Origin: Komagataeibacter xylinus | GTDB taxonomy: Bacteria; Pseudomonadota; Alphaproteobacteria; Acetobacterales; Acetobacteraceae | Length of the DNA stretch: 64,000 nucleotides | Assembly: GCF_009834365.1 (NCBI RefSeq) | Contig: NZ_CP041348.1 | Location: 3,323,001 to 3,387,000, forward strand | Direction: 5' to 3' | Shown here: one piece after another, positions 1-10,123 of the stretch | How positions within the stretch are numbered: position 1 is the stretch's first letter | How the letters are laid out: the number at the start of each line of letters is the position of its first letter | Position numbers and translations under genes: made by a program | Notes under the pieces: generated by a model | Database searches by the model: none | What the model was told of the DNA's origin: nothing | What the model saw: only the letters and a program-made list of their open reading frames with translations

Positions 1-1
1 G

Positions 2-2044
2 ACCATCAATGTCATGACGCTGGGCGGGCTTGCGCTGGCGGTAGGCATTCTGGTCGATGACGCCACGGTGATGATCGAGAACATCGACGCGCATCTGGAA
101 ATGGGCAAGACGCTGGAACCGGCCATCATCGATGCCGCCAACCAGATTGTCATCCCCACCTTTGTCGCCACCACCTGCATCTGCATTGTCTGGCTGCCGC
201 TGTTTGGCCTGAGCGGGGTTGCCGGCTGGCTGTTCATGCCCATGGCGGAGGCCATCATCTTCGCCATGATTGCGTCGTTCATCCTCTCGCGCACACTGGT
301 ACCGACCATGGCCAAATACCTGCTGGCCGGCCACAGCGTGGCAGGGCATGGGGATTCCCACCACTGCCAGCCACAGGTCCATAACCTGCAATACCCCAAG
401 CGGCTGCCCGAGCGCTTCCAGCAGGCGTTCGAGCGCGGGTTCAATACCTTTCGTGAACGCTACGGCGCCCTGCTTGAACGCGCCATCGCGCGGCGGGGGC
501 GGTTCGTGGCGGTCTTTCTGGGTGTGTCGGTCTGCTCGCTGGGGCTGTACCTGATCGCGGGGCGCGACTTCTTCCCCGAGACCAGATCCGGCACGCTGCA
601 GATGCACATGCGCGCACCTTTAGGCACCCGTATCGAGGTGGCGGGCCGCGAGGCCTCCCTGGTGGAGGACCGGGTCAACGCGCTCTTCCCCGGCAAGGTG
701 GAGAGCATGATCGAAAACTGCGGCCTGCCCGAAGGCGCGCATAACCAGGCCTTCATCCCCACGCCAACCATCGGCACACAGGACTGCGACATCACCATTG
801 CGCTCAAGAATGAGGAAACCCCGGTCTGGGATGACCGCGCCATCCTGCGCCGCGACCTCTCGGCGCGTTTTCCCGGCACGGTGTTCACCTTCCAGCCCGC
901 CGACCTGACGGCCAAGATCCTGAATTTCGGCTCCCCTGCCCCCATCGACGTGCAGATTTCCGGCCCCGACCTGCGCGATAACTACGACTACGCCCGCCTG
1001 CTCGTAAACCGCCTGCGCGGGGTGCCGGGTGCTGCCGATGTCGTGATCCAGCAGACCATGAAGACGCCAACCCTGTTCGTGCAGGGCAACCGCACCTTCG
1101 GCCAGGCCACCGGCATGACGGAAGCGGACCTTGCCAATAACGAACTCATGACCCTGTCAGGCAGCCAGACGGTGGACCCGCAATACTGGCTCGACCCGGC
1201 CACGGGCATCACCTTCCCGCTCAATGTCTATGTCTCGCAGGATCAACTGACGCATTTCAACAACCTCATGACCATTCCGGTCGACAAGGGCGATGGCGAC
1301 CCGCAGGGGCGGCACATGCAGCTTCTGGGCGGCATCAGCGATGTCAGCGCCACCGGCACGCCGGGGCAGGTCTCGCACTTCAATTCCATGCCTGAGGTGG
1401 ACATCTATGTTTCCGCCGAGGGGGCGGATCTGGGGCAGGTCACTACCGGCGTGCAGCACGTGCTGGACCAGACGCGCGACAGGGTACCCTCCACCGCCGC
1501 TGTGGTGGTGCGCGGCCAGACCGAAACCATGCGCCATGCCTATATCGAGCTTGTGTTCGGGCTGGTGGTGTCGGTGCTGCTGATCTACCTGCTCATCGTG
1601 GTCAACTTCCAGTCCTGGCTGGACCCGTTCATCATCATCTCGGCCCTGCCCGCAGCTCTTGCAGGCATCGCCTGGGCGCTGTTCCTGACCCATACGCGCC
1701 TGTCGGTGCCGGCATTGACGGGCGCCATCATGTGCATGGGCACCGCCACCGCCAATTCCATCCTTGTGGTGTCCTTCGCGCGTGAGCGGATCGAGGAGCA
1801 TGGCGATGCGCTGCGTGCAGCACTCGAGGCGGGCTATGGCCGCATCCGCCCCGTGCTGATGACGGCACTCGCCATGGTGATCGGCATGGTGCCCATGGCC
1901 ATGAGCAACTCCCAGAACGCGCCGCTGGGCCGCGCCGTGATTGGCGGACTGCTGGTGGCCACCGTGTCCACACTCCTGTTCGTGCCCTGTGTTTACGCAA
2001 TCCTGCATAACCGCGCCCCCCGCAACCGCGAGGAACTGAACTGA
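2..2044 (+). CDS. RND efflux transporter permease, 3' part (5' end outside window)
   Basis: Inner-membrane proton-driven RND pump subunit of a tripartite efflux system. The open frame runs back to the window edge and the first visible residues (TINVMTLGGLALAVG, then GILVDDATVMIEN) are the fourth transmembrane helix of the AcrB/HAE1 fold with its paired Asp residues, so roughly the first 400 residues lie upstream. The second periplasmic domain, then the second helix bundle (IELVFGLVVSVLL..., MTALAMVIGMVPMA) and a C-terminal FVPCVYAIL segment are all visible. The stop overlaps the start of the adaptor gene by one base (TGATG), so the two are translationally coupled. The family is clear; the exported substrate cannot be told. 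Confidence 0.93.
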   Translation, partial: TINVMTLGGLALAVGILVDDATVMIENIDAHLEMGKTLEPAIIDAANQIVIPTFVATTCICIVWLPLFGLSGVAGWLFMPMAEAIIFAMIASFILSRTLVPTMAKYLLAGHSVAGHGDSHHCQPQVHNLQYPKRLPERFQQAFERGFNTFRERYGALLERAIARRGRFVAVFLGVSVCSLGLYLIAGRDFFPETRSGTLQMHMRAPLGTRIEVAGREASLVEDRVNALFPGKVESMIENCGLPEGAHNQAFIPTPTIGTQDCDITIALKNEETPVWDDRAILRRDLSARFPGTVFTFQPADLTAKILNFGSPAPIDVQISGPDLRDNYDYARLLVNRLRGVPGAADVVIQQTMKTPTLFVQGNRTFGQATGMTEADLANNELMTLSGSQTVDPQYWLDPATGITFPLNVYVSQDQLTHFNNLMTIPVDKGDGDPQGRHMQLLGGISDVSATGTPGQVSHFNSMPEVDIYVSAEGADLGQVTTGVQHVLDQTRDRVPSTAAVVVRGQTETMRHAYIELVFGLVVSVLLIYLLIVVNFQSWLDPFIIISALPAALAGIAWALFLTHTRLSVPALTGAIMCMGTATANSILVVSFARERIEEHGDALRAALEAGYGRIRPVLMTALAMVIGMVPMAMSNSQNAPLGRAVIGGLLVATVSTLLFVPCVYAILHNRAPRNREELN

Positions 2045-3231
2045 TGTCCACCCGGGAAACCCGTAAGATGCTGATGCTGGCCGGTGCCACGATCCTTGTG
2101 GGCTGGTGCGGTTACCTGCTGGTCGGGCGCATCCACCATGCCACCGTCCTGCGCCATGATGCGGCAGAGGCCTCCGTGCCCGATGTAATGGTCATAGCAC
2201 CACGCAGGGAGGCCCGCCATGTCAGCCTCGACCTGCCCGGCACGATCGAGGCCTGGTACCAGGCCCCCATTTACCCACAGGCCTCGGGCTATGTGCATAT
2301 GTGGTACAAGGACTACGGCGCCCGCGTGGCGGCAGGCGACGTGCTGGCCGAGATCAACACCCCCGGCCTTGATGCCCAGTTTGCGCAGGCGCAGGCCGAT
2401 CTTCAGTCCTCACAGGCCAAATATGACCTTGCGGTGGTCACCGCCCAGCGCTGGCGGCTGATGGGCCGGTCACAGGCGGTATCGGGCCAGTCGGTCTCGG
2501 TGCAGGACGCCAATGAGAAATCGGCCTCGGCTGATCTCGAAGCCGCACGCCACAACCTTGACCGCTATGCCGCCCTTGAGCGCTTCAAGGTCATTGTCGC
2601 CCCCTTTGATGGCGTGGTGACGGAGCGCGACATCAACGTGGGCGACTACGTGCATGAAGGTGGCGGCAACCTGAACGCCACGGGCGCGGCCAGCGAGCTG
2701 TTCAGCGTAGCGGATACGCACCAGATGCGGCTGTTCGTCTCGATACCGGAGAACATGTCCTACATTCTCCAGCCCGGCCTGCACGCAAGCGTGCGGGTGC
2801 CGCAGTTCCCCGATCGTACGTTCGAGGCAAAATTCCTGACCGTATCGGGCGGCTACGACCCTGACACCCGCACCAGCGTGAGTGAATTCGTGATTGATAA
2901 TTCCGACCACGCCCTGTGGCCCGGCACCTTCGCCGCCGTGACCCTGAGCGCGCCCGAGCAGGCGGCCCATCAGGCCATTCCCACCGGCGCGCTGGTGTTT
3001 CAGGAGCATGGCATGCAGGTGGCCGTGGTGGATGGGCAGGGCCGCGCGCATTTCCATGACATAACGGTGGGCCGCATGGGCGATGGGGCAACGCAGGTGC
3101 TCTCGGGTATAAACCCTGATGACCGGATCATCGACAACCCGCCCGCCGACCTGCTGGAAGGCGAGCGCGTGCATGTGGTCCAGCCCGCTGCCGGATACAG
3201 CAACGACACCGATGAAAAGGACGATGAATGA
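2044..3231 (+). CDS. RND efflux periplasmic adaptor (membrane fusion protein, HlyD family)
   Basis: A 395-residue adaptor expected to bridge the RND pump and the outer-membrane channel. An N-terminal hydrophobic segment (residues about 9-25, MLMLAGATILVGWCGYLL) should anchor it or act as a signal. Next come a biotinyl-lipoyl-like half (YPQASGYVHMWYKDYGARVAAGDVLAEI), an alpha-helical hairpin rich in Gln/Ala, a second lipoyl half (FDGVVTERDINVGDYV) and beta-barrel and membrane-proximal domains. It starts inside the stop of the pump gene and ends in an ATGA overlap with the channel gene, so the three genes form one operon. Length is normal for the family. Confidence 0.93.
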   Translation: MSTRETRKMLMLAGATILVGWCGYLLVGRIHHATVLRHDAAEASVPDVMVIAPRREARHVSLDLPGTIEAWYQAPIYPQASGYVHMWYKDYGARVAAGDVLAEINTPGLDAQFAQAQADLQSSQAKYDLAVVTAQRWRLMGRSQAVSGQSVSVQDANEKSASADLEAARHNLDRYAALERFKVIVAPFDGVVTERDINVGDYVHEGGGNLNATGAASELFSVADTHQMRLFVSIPENMSYILQPGLHASVRVPQFPDRTFEAKFLTVSGGYDPDTRTSVSEFVIDNSDHALWPGTFAAVTLSAPEQAAHQAIPTGALVFQEHGMQVAVVDGQGRAHFHDITVGRMGDGATQVLSGINPDDRIIDNPPADLLEGERVHVVQPAAGYSNDTDEKDDE

Positions 3232-4814
3232 TGGCCCCTACCATTCACCGCGCCACGTTTATGGGGGCGGCCTGCGCCGTATCGCTGCTGTCACTGGCGG
3301 GGTGCGACCTTGCGCCCGCCTATCATGCGCCGCATTACGTCATTCCGGCTACATGGCAGGGCCAGGCCCCGTTTGGCGTGGCCCATCCGATGGATGACAC
3401 CATTCCAGCGCAGTGGTGGCAGAGTTTTGCCGACCCCGAGCTTGATACGCTGGAGGAAACGGCCATGGCCCATAACGGCGACCTGCAGGCCGCCAGCGAG
3501 CGCTTTTTGCAGGCGCGTGCGATCGTGAGCGAGGCGCGGGCCGACCTGCTGCCGCATTTTGGCGTGGCCTTTGGCGGCAGCAACAACAAAAGTTCGGCCG
3601 AGCGGCTGTTCCGCTACAAGGGGCCGATTACGGATTCCGATGAGTTCTATGGTGGCATGGCCTCATGGGAGCCGGATTTCTGGTCCTCCATCCGCAACCG
3701 CGTGCGCCTGCAGAAGGATTATGCCCAGGAACAGGCCGCGCAATACGCCGCCGCACGGCTGAGCCTGCAGGCCGAACTGGCCAGCGATTACTTTACCCTG
3801 CGCGGGCTGGATGCGCAGGCGGCGATCTATACCCAATCGATCCGCTATTATGAGGAATCCCTGCGCGTTACCCAGACCCGGCTGGTGGATCAGGCGGCCT
3901 CCCGGCTTGATGTGGCGCGTGCGCAGAACCAGCTTTACACCACGCAGGCCCGCCTGCTCGACATTCAGGCCCAGCGCGAGGTGATGGAGCATGCAGTGGC
4001 GGTTCTGGTCAATGTCGCGCCCTCATCCTTCCATCTGGCACCCGATGCCCACCTCAATGCCACCCGCTTCGCGCTATCCGCCCCCCTGCCCTCAGACCTG
4101 TTGCAGCGCAGGCCCGACATTGCCATGAGCGAGCGCCAGATGGCGCAGGCCAACCGGGCCATCGGCATTGCGCGCGCGGCGTTCTACCCACACGTATCCT
4201 TCCAGATGAACGGAGGCTTTGATGATAACGGCTTTAACCTCGCCAACCTGGCCAACAGCATGTGGTCATATGGCGCCACCGTGACCATGCCGGTGTTTGA
4301 AGGCGGGCTGCGGCGCGCGCAGTTGCAGCAGAGCTGGTCCGCCTACCGCGAAACGCGCGACCATTACCGCGTGACAATTCTCAACGCCTTTCGCGATGTG
4401 GAGGATGGCCTGTCACGCACCAACCGGCTTGATAGCGAAAACGGCCGCCTGCGTGCCGCGGTGGGCGCTGCCAGCCAGACGCAGGACATCACCATGAACC
4501 TGTATAAAGGCGGCCTTGCCACCTATCTCGATGTGCTGATCGCGCAGGTCAGCACGCTTGATGCCCGCATACAGCAGGCCGAGATCCAGACCCGTTACCT
4601 GCAGGCGCAGGTCGGCCTGATCCGGGCCAGCGGCGGAGGATGGAACGCCGCCAGCCTGCCCGCGCCCGACAAACTGTTCTCGGTCGACCCGCTACAGTAT
4701 TCCGGCCTGCATAATGCACGCCCTGCAGGTGATGTGCCACCACCCCACAGCCACGGCCCCGACCCGGATGACAACCTGACCGGGCCTATCCTCTCGCCGC
4801 ATGCCGGCCCGTAA
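3228..4814 (+). CDS. Outer-membrane efflux channel lipoprotein (NodT/OprM type)
   Basis: A 528-residue outer-membrane factor that completes the tripartite pump. The N-terminus has a signal peptide ending in the lipobox LAGC, with Cys near residue 26, so the mature protein should be lipidated. Two repeated outer-membrane-efflux domains follow, with features such as the SDLLQRRPDIAMSERQMAQANRAIG block and the late FEGGLRRAQL segment. It overlaps the adaptor stop by four bases. The C-terminus carries a His/Pro/Asp-rich tail after residue about 495. A strong hairpin nine bases downstream ends the operon. Confidence 0.93.
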   Translation: MMAPTIHRATFMGAACAVSLLSLAGCDLAPAYHAPHYVIPATWQGQAPFGVAHPMDDTIPAQWWQSFADPELDTLEETAMAHNGDLQAASERFLQARAIVSEARADLLPHFGVAFGGSNNKSSAERLFRYKGPITDSDEFYGGMASWEPDFWSSIRNRVRLQKDYAQEQAAQYAAARLSLQAELASDYFTLRGLDAQAAIYTQSIRYYEESLRVTQTRLVDQAASRLDVARAQNQLYTTQARLLDIQAQREVMEHAVAVLVNVAPSSFHLAPDAHLNATRFALSAPLPSDLLQRRPDIAMSERQMAQANRAIGIARAAFYPHVSFQMNGGFDDNGFNLANLANSMWSYGATVTMPVFEGGLRRAQLQQSWSAYRETRDHYRVTILNAFRDVEDGLSRTNRLDSENGRLRAAVGAASQTQDITMNLYKGGLATYLDVLIAQVSTLDARIQQAEIQTRYLQAQVGLIRASGGGWNAASLPAPDKLFSVDPLQYSGLHNARPAGDVPPPHSHGPDPDDNLTGPILSPHAGP

Positions 4815-4822
4815 AAAACAAA

Positions 4823-4855
4823 GCATGCAGGGGCAAAAAAACACCCCCTGCATGC
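4823..4855. terminator. Hairpin terminator after efflux operon
   Basis: Perfect 11-bp stem GCATGCAGGGG / CCCCTGCATGC around an A-rich loop, just after the efflux channel stop and 17 bases before the end of the convergent SDR gene. Position suggests a bidirectional terminator, although there is no long T run. Confidence 0.75.
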
Positions 4856-4872
4856 CCTGGCTGAAAATAGGC

Positions 4873-5853
4873 TCAGGAAAATTTTTCCCCGACCATGTCC
4901 TCGCTTTTTGCCCACAGCGCCTCGGCATGCGCGGGATCGACCGCATAGGCCCGCACGCCCGCACTGACCAGACTGACCGCCTGGTCATCGGGCACGACCG
5001 GGCTTACGTGGCAGTCTTCACAGTAATGGCCGCCGACGACGCCCGCTTCCGCCACCGCGCCCGCCCAGACTGCCGTGGCCGCCCCCTGTGGAATGGTCTT
5101 GAACTGGAACGGCGGCTGGCCTGCCGCGGCAGCCTGTTCGTTGATCCTCGCCACCATCGCCTCAATGCCGCCTGCTGGCATATAACGCGTCAGTTCGGTC
5201 AGGATTCCACCGGGATGCACCGCCGCAGCGCGCACGCCGCGTGCACGGTGCCGTGCGTCAAACGCAACGGCAAACAGGATATTGGCGGTCTTGGAGCGCC
5301 CGTAGGCGATGAACGGGTCGTATGGCGTCTGTTCAAAATTCGGGTCTTTCAGATCAACATCCGCAAAGCGGTGTCCGGCCGAAGATACATTGACCAGCCG
5401 GGCGCCGGGGCGCATCAGCCCCGCAATCCGGTTGACGAGAACGAAATGCCCCAGATGGTTGGTGCCGAACTGCGTCTCGAACCCGTCCTTCGTATGGCCG
5501 AACGGCGTGGCCATCACGCCTGCATTGGCGATGACCAGATCGAAAGGCAGACCGGCTGCGTTCAGCTTATCGGCGCAGGTGCGGACACTGCCCAGATCCG
5601 CGAGGTCCAGGGCGACCAGTTCGAAACGCCCTCCCCCACGCGCCGCGTCCGCACGGACCTGCGTGGTGGCATGTTCTGCTTTTTCCAGATTGCGCGCAGC
5701 CCCCACCACATGGGCGCCATGGGCTGCAAGGGCGCGTGCGGTTTCAACGCCCAGACCCGCGGAAACGCCGGTTACAAGCATGCGTTTGCCCTTGAGCGAT
5801 ACGCCGGAGAGGACCTCTTCCGTTGTCGAGCCTGCGCCAAAAATCTGTGTCAT
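4873..5853 (-). CDS. Short-chain dehydrogenase/reductase (SDR)
   Basis: A 326-residue NAD(P)-dependent oxidoreductase of the classical SDR fold. Visible are the cofactor loop TGVSAGLG near residue 25, the NAG motif (VIANAGVMATP), the catalytic Ser in NVSSAGHR and the Tyr-x3-Lys pair in AYGRSKTANILF. The start at 5853 is chosen because AGGGAG lies just upstream and the SDR fold begins there; the open frame extends further but has no SDR homology. It is transcribed divergently from a TetR regulator with paired operators in the gap, so the regulator probably controls it. The substrate is unknown; relatives are often annotated as retinol-dehydrogenase-like or light-dependent-protochlorophyllide-reductase-like. 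Confidence 0.88.
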   Translation of the reverse strand: MTQIFGAGSTTEEVLSGVSLKGKRMLVTGVSAGLGVETARALAAHGAHVVGAARNLEKAEHATTQVRADAARGGGRFELVALDLADLGSVRTCADKLNAAGLPFDLVIANAGVMATPFGHTKDGFETQFGTNHLGHFVLVNRIAGLMRPGARLVNVSSAGHRFADVDLKDPNFEQTPYDPFIAYGRSKTANILFAVAFDARHRARGVRAAAVHPGGILTELTRYMPAGGIEAMVARINEQAAAAGQPPFQFKTIPQGAATAVWAGAVAEAGVVGGHYCEDCHVSPVVPDDQAVSLVSAGVRAYAVDPAHAEALWAKSEDMVGEKFS

Positions 5854-5915
5854 GGGTGGAACTCCCTGAAAGAATGCATCCGTTTTTTGCCGAAATGGCA
5901 TGCGGGATGTTATGT

Positions 5916-5954
5916 GGAGTGTAGCTCCGCTTGATATATGCGGAGGACATCTCC
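5916..5954. promoter_or_regulatory. Paired operator-like palindromes GGAG-N5-CTCC
   Basis: Two copies of the same inverted repeat, GGAGTGTAGCTCC at 5916-5928 and GGAGGACATCTCC at 5942-5954, with centres 26 bp apart, in the gap between the SDR gene and the TetR gene. Placement and spacing fit binding sites for the TetR dimer encoded next to them. Confidence 0.6.
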
Positions 5955-5974
5955 GTTTAACAAGAGGGAAACCG

Positions 5975-6556
5975 GTGACCGACGAAAAAAAGCCACGCCG
6001 CCGGCCGCGCAGCGATGGGCAGCGCAACAGGGAAAACCTGCTGAACGTGGCCAAGGCCGCGTTTACGGCGGGGGAAGTCGATATTCCCCTGGATGAGGTT
6101 GCCCGTCGTGCTGGCGTGGGCATCGGCACGCTTTACCGTCACTTCCCCAATCGTGATGCGCTGATCGAGGCGGTCTATCGCGCTGAACTCGACCGCCTTG
6201 CCGGTGCGGCCCCGGTCCTTGCCGCGAAACACCCGCCAGTGGAAGCACTGCGGGCATGGATGCGGCTGTTTGTTGACTATATTGCCGCCAAGCTGGTGAT
6301 CGCCCCTGCCCTCAACGGGCTGGCAGGCGGCACGGGCACGCTCTACGCCCAGTCCGGCACCGTTTTGCAAAATGCGATCGACGGGCTTGTGGCAGCCGCC
6401 GTTGCCAGTGGCGACATCAGCGCGGATATCGAGCCGGTTGACCTGCTCCGTGCCCTGGCCGGGGTTTCGAACTATGCGGCCGGTCCCGGCTGGGAGAACA
6501 GTGCGAAGCGCCTTGTCGATATTCTCATCGCCGGATCACGGGCATCGGGATCGTAA
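5975..6556 (+). CDS. TetR/AcrR family transcriptional regulator
   Basis: A 193-residue one-component repressor. The N-terminal helix-turn-helix is plain: IPLDEVARRAGVGIGTLYRHFPNRDALIEAV at about residues 37-67, followed by a helical ligand-binding domain without recognisable ligand motifs. A GTG start at 5975 is preferred because AGAGGGA sits five bases upstream; the frame is open further upstream, but that stretch holds the operator palindromes. It is divergent from the SDR gene at 4873-5853, and the two GGAG-N5-CTCC sites between them are the likely autoregulatory targets. The inducer is unknown. Confidence 0.87.
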   Translation: MTDEKKPRRRPRSDGQRNRENLLNVAKAAFTAGEVDIPLDEVARRAGVGIGTLYRHFPNRDALIEAVYRAELDRLAGAAPVLAAKHPPVEALRAWMRLFVDYIAAKLVIAPALNGLAGGTGTLYAQSGTVLQNAIDGLVAAAVASGDISADIEPVDLLRALAGVSNYAAGPGWENSAKRLVDILIAGSRASGS

Positions 6557-7019
6557 TGCTGCGCCATGCCCAAGCCGATCCGATCACTCTATCGGGCCTC
6601 TTCCTTAAAGGACAGACAGGGCGACCGGCGCTTCGCCCGCCCTGCTCGTAAACGGTGTGGATATGCACCATCAGGAGACAGGCGGCAGACCTGTTTGCGT
6701 GAAAGCAGCCCATGATACCGGGTGATAAACCCAGACCTCACGATCTCTGGTTTGCGAGAAACTGCGTCGTCTTTTTTGGCAGATCCCATTCCTGCCTGCA
6801 GCGGGAGGTGCCCGCGGCGCAGTCTCTCATTTTCACTGCGATACGCACTTACTTTGTATTGCGAACATATATAAATCATCAAAAATATAGAATAAGTAAA
6901 ATTATTCACGAACTTGTGTCATTCATGAATTAAATCTTTCCCATTTGTAAATCGATACACATCCTGTTCCGGACAACCGAACCCGTGGCTGCAAGGGCCT
7001 CGGGAAGGGAGAGCAGACA
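6557..7019. other. Intergenic region upstream of the glycerol module
   Basis: No convincing gene in 463 bases; small open frames here lack homology or ribosome-binding sites. The first part holds an imperfect GC-rich hairpin (6617-6644, CAGGGC/GCCCTG ends) that could terminate the TetR transcript. The second part (about 6840-6940) turns sharply AT-rich (TATATAAATCATCAAAAATATAG) and ends in TTCATGAATTA, so it probably holds the promoter of the porin-glpK-glpF module. A GGAAGGGAGAG ribosome-binding site lies just before 7020. Confidence 0.5.
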
Positions 7020-8519
7020 ATGTGTGTCATCACGACATGCGCCAAGAACGAGAACAAGTCTGCAATAACATGGAACAACTTTCCTGCCCATATCAGGCTG
7101 CTGGCCGTTATGGTGGGAATGCTGTTCATCGGTTGCATGCTCACTTCCAAAGTATTGGCCCAGACAGAAACCGCGAAGACCGCCTTTACAACCCATTACG
7201 AACCCGCCGCCTTTCCCATGACCGAAAGCGGACAGGTGGCGATCGGCCCCCTCGTGCCCATGCTGACCGCCTCCCCTCACCTGTTGGGGGACTGGGGCGG
7301 CATGCAGCCATGGCTGACAAATCGGGGCATATTCCTCAATGTCACCATCAATGAAGAATATATGGCCAACATTACCGGTGGCAAACAGCGTGCCAACGTT
7401 CTGGCCGGTCAGGTCGCCGGTGCGCTGGACATAGACTGGCAGCGCCTGGCAGGGATTCCGTCCTTCTGGACCCATATGCTGGTCGTCAATGGGCACGGAA
7501 GCAGCCTGTCCAACGCCATAGGGGATTCGGTCACCAATCCTGAAGAAATCTATGGCGCGCGCGGCAACGTGGTCGCCCATCTGGTGGATATGTATGCCGA
7601 CAAGGGCTTCCTGCGCGACCGCATCATCCTGTCGGTCGGTGTCATACCAACAGGCAGTTTTTTCAATCAGGATTATCTTGCCTGTTCGTTCATGAACGTA
7701 TCGGTGTGCGGCAACCCCGCGCCATCCAAATACGTGCCGGGCGGCCGGGACTGGCCTTCGGGCAACCTTGGCGCGGTGCTGCGGGTGCGGCCCACGCTGC
7801 GGACCTACATCATGGGCGGCGTCTTTGCCGTCAGCCCCCATGCCTACAATGGCGGCATATCCGGCTGGGCGCTGGGGCAGGACGGGCTGGGAAAGCTCTC
7901 ATCCCAGGTCGAGATCGGATGGAGCCCCTCCTTTGGCAGGCACCACCTGCTGGGGCATTACAAGATTGGGTACTGGTACGACAATTCCCGTTATCCCAAC
8001 CTGTATACCGACATAAACGGCAATTCCTTCCAGGCAACGGGCCTGCCGCGCCGGTATGAATCCGGCATGAATGCGGCATGGCTCATGTTCAACCAGATGA
8101 TCCACCGCAGCGGAGACGGGCTTGCAAACGGCCTGATCGTGATCGGGGGTGTTGATTACACACAGGGCAGCCAGGTGGCCATGCGCGATCATGAATGGAT
8201 CGGCCTGCTGCAAAGCGGCACGCCCTGGGGCCGCCCGCTCGATCAGATAGGCGTCATGTTCCAGTATATGGAAATGAGCCACACCGTGACCCTGCAGCAG
8301 GAATCCTCGCTTGCGCTCGGCCTGCCCTACCTGCCCAACCAGTGGGGCGCCGTTTACGGCATACAGAGCCATGAAAATGTGTGGGAAGCCTTCTACAGCA
8401 TCCATGTAGCGCGGGGCACGGCCTTCCAGCCGGATTTCCAGTACCTCCAGCGCCCGGGTGCCACAACCACCTTCCATGATGCGGCGGTGATCGGCTTCCA
8501 GTTCACCACCAATCTCTGA
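7020..8519 (+). CDS. OprB-family carbohydrate-selective porin
   Basis: A 499-residue outer-membrane beta-barrel of the OprB family, expected to pass sugars or polyols into the periplasm. The N-terminal part has a hydrophobic segment ([17 protein letters not shown]) followed by a probable signal-peptidase site after VLAQ (near residue 48). Typical OprB features are the [17 protein letters not shown] opening, repeated aromatic beta strands and the terminal [11 protein letters not shown] strand ending. The start has a long purine-rich ribosome-binding site. It sits 70 bases before glpK and shares orientation with glpK and glpF, so it probably admits glycerol; that assignment rests on context. 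Confidence 0.88.
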   Translation: MCVITTCAKNENKSAITWNNFPAHIRLLAVMVGMLFIGCMLTSKVLAQTETAKTAFTTHYEPAAFPMTESGQVAIGPLVPMLTASPHLLGDWGGMQPWLTNRGIFLNVTINEEYMANITGGKQRANVLAGQVAGALDIDWQRLAGIPSFWTHMLVVNGHGSSLSNAIGDSVTNPEEIYGARGNVVAHLVDMYADKGFLRDRIILSVGVIPTGSFFNQDYLACSFMNVSVCGNPAPSKYVPGGRDWPSGNLGAVLRVRPTLRTYIMGGVFAVSPHAYNGGISGWALGQDGLGKLSSQVEIGWSPSFGRHHLLGHYKIGYWYDNSRYPNLYTDINGNSFQATGLPRRYESGMNAAWLMFNQMIHRSGDGLANGLIVIGGVDYTQGSQVAMRDHEWIGLLQSGTPWGRPLDQIGVMFQYMEMSHTVTLQQESSLALGLPYLPNQWGAVYGIQSHENVWEAFYSIHVARGTAFQPDFQYLQRPGATTTFHDAAVIGFQFTTNL

Positions 8520-8589
8520 ACCCTGCCGCACAGTAAAAAAACACCGGACATATGAAGCGTTACTGAAAATAACAAAAAAGGAATGCAGC

Positions 8590-10089
8590 ATGACGGAATA
8601 CGTTGGCGCAATAGACCAGGGCACAACCAGTTCCCGGTTCATGATATTCGACCGGAAAGGAACCGTGGTTTCCGTTGCGCAGAAGGAGCATCGCCAGATC
8701 TATCCCAAGCCCGGCTGGGTTGAACATGACCCCATGGAAATTCTTGAAAACACGAATGAAATGATTGGCGCGGCCATGGCGCGCGCCAATCTGGGTGCGG
8801 ACAGCCTGGTATCGGTCGGGATCACCAACCAGCGCGAGACCGCCGTGCTGTGGGACAGGACAACAGGCCAGCCGCTGCATAACGCCATCGTATGGCAGGA
8901 CACCCGCGTGGACCAGCTGGTCAGCGAGTATGGCCGTGACGGGGGGCAGGACCGTTTCCGCGCCATTACGGGCCTGCCGCTGGCAAGCTATTTTGCGGGG
9001 CTGAAACTGCGCTGGCTGCTCGATAACGTGGAAGGCGCACGCCAGAAAGCCGAAAGCGGGCAGGCCCTGTTCGGTACGATAGACAGTTGGCTTTCATGGA
9101 ACCTGACGGGCGGGGTGAAGGAGGGCATCCACATTACAGACGTGACCAATGCGTCACGCACCCAGCTCATGAACCTGAAAACCTGCGCGTGGGATGAGGA
9201 CATGCTTGCAGCCTTTTCCATTCCCGCCGCCTGCCTGCCCCGCATCGTTCCTTCCTCACAGGTTTACGGCACGATCGTCATCCCGAGCCTGCAGGGCACG
9301 AAACTGGCCGGCATACTGGGCGACCAGCAGGCCGCGCTGGTGGGGCAGACCTGTTTTACACCTGGCGAGGCCAAGAATACCTATGGCACCGGCTCGTTCC
9401 TGCTGATGAATACTGGCACCGAGCCGGTCCAGTCCAAGGCAGGACTGCTGACAACGCTCGCCTACCAGTTTGGCACGGAGGAACCGCGCTACGCGCTGGA
9501 AGGCTCCATTGCCATTACAGGCGCGCTGGTGCAGTGGCTGCGCGATAACCTGAAGCTGTTTGACCTGGCCACACAGATCGAGCCGCTGGCCCGCAGCGTG
9601 GCGGATAATGGCGGGGTCTATATCGTTCCCGCCTTTTCGGGCCTGTATGCGCCCTACTGGAAGGAAAATGCCCGTGGGGTCATTGTGGGGCTGACCCGCT
9701 ATGTCACCCGCGCGCATTTTGCACGCGCAACGCTGGAGGCAACGGCCTATCAGGTGCGCGATGTGGTCGCCGCCATGGAGGAAGACAGCGGCATCATACT
9801 GAGCAGCCTGAAAACGGATGGCGGCATGGTGGCGAACGAACTGCTGATGCAGTTCCAGGCCGATATCCTGAACGTGCCGGTCGTGCGCCCGAAGGTGGTG
9901 GAAACCACCGCACTCGGTGCGGCCTACGCCGCCGGTCTGGCCGTGGGGTACTGGAAAAACATCGATGACCTGCGCGCCAACTGGGAAGTGGACCGCACCT
10001 GGCAGCCTACCATGCCGCCGGAGCAGCGTAGCCGCTACCTGGCGTGGTGGAAAAAGGCAGTAGAGAAATCCTTTGACTGGGCAGAATGA
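8590..10089 (+). CDS. glpK: Glycerol kinase
   Basis: A 499-residue FGGY-family kinase that phosphorylates glycerol to glycerol 3-phosphate with ATP in the cytoplasm. The start motif [18 protein letters not shown] (ATP-binding phosphate-1 loop), the [10 protein letters not shown] segment, [19 protein letters not shown] and the late [18 protein letters not shown] signature are typical of GlpK, and length matches the family. AAAAAGGA precedes the start. It lies between a carbohydrate porin and a glycerol facilitator, which supports glycerol over other polyols. A separate FGGY kinase gene (eryA) is found 12 kb downstream. Confidence 0.96.
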   Translation: MTEYVGAIDQGTTSSRFMIFDRKGTVVSVAQKEHRQIYPKPGWVEHDPMEILENTNEMIGAAMARANLGADSLVSVGITNQRETAVLWDRTTGQPLHNAIVWQDTRVDQLVSEYGRDGGQDRFRAITGLPLASYFAGLKLRWLLDNVEGARQKAESGQALFGTIDSWLSWNLTGGVKEGIHITDVTNASRTQLMNLKTCAWDEDMLAAFSIPAACLPRIVPSSQVYGTIVIPSLQGTKLAGILGDQQAALVGQTCFTPGEAKNTYGTGSFLLMNTGTEPVQSKAGLLTTLAYQFGTEEPRYALEGSIAITGALVQWLRDNLKLFDLATQIEPLARSVADNGGVYIVPAFSGLYAPYWKENARGVIVGLTRYVTRAHFARATLEATAYQVRDVVAAMEEDSGIILSSLKTDGGMVANELLMQFQADILNVPVVRPKVVETTALGAAYAAGLAVGYWKNIDDLRANWEVDRTWQPTMPPEQRSRYLAWWKKAVEKSFDWAE

Positions 10090-10123
10090 GCTGCCCCCTG
10101 AGCACAGACAAGGAAACAGGCCA

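Noticed and set aside
1157..2008. 283-codon His-rich minus-strand frame
   Set aside because: Antisense of the RND pump membrane helices.
4801..5934. 377-codon plus-strand frame
   Set aside because: Antisense of the SDR gene at 4873-5853, with no homology of its own.
6589..6909. Possible small gene in the 6.6-7.0 kb gap
   Set aside because: No ribosome-binding site or recognisable motif, and it lies over the probable promoter of the porin.
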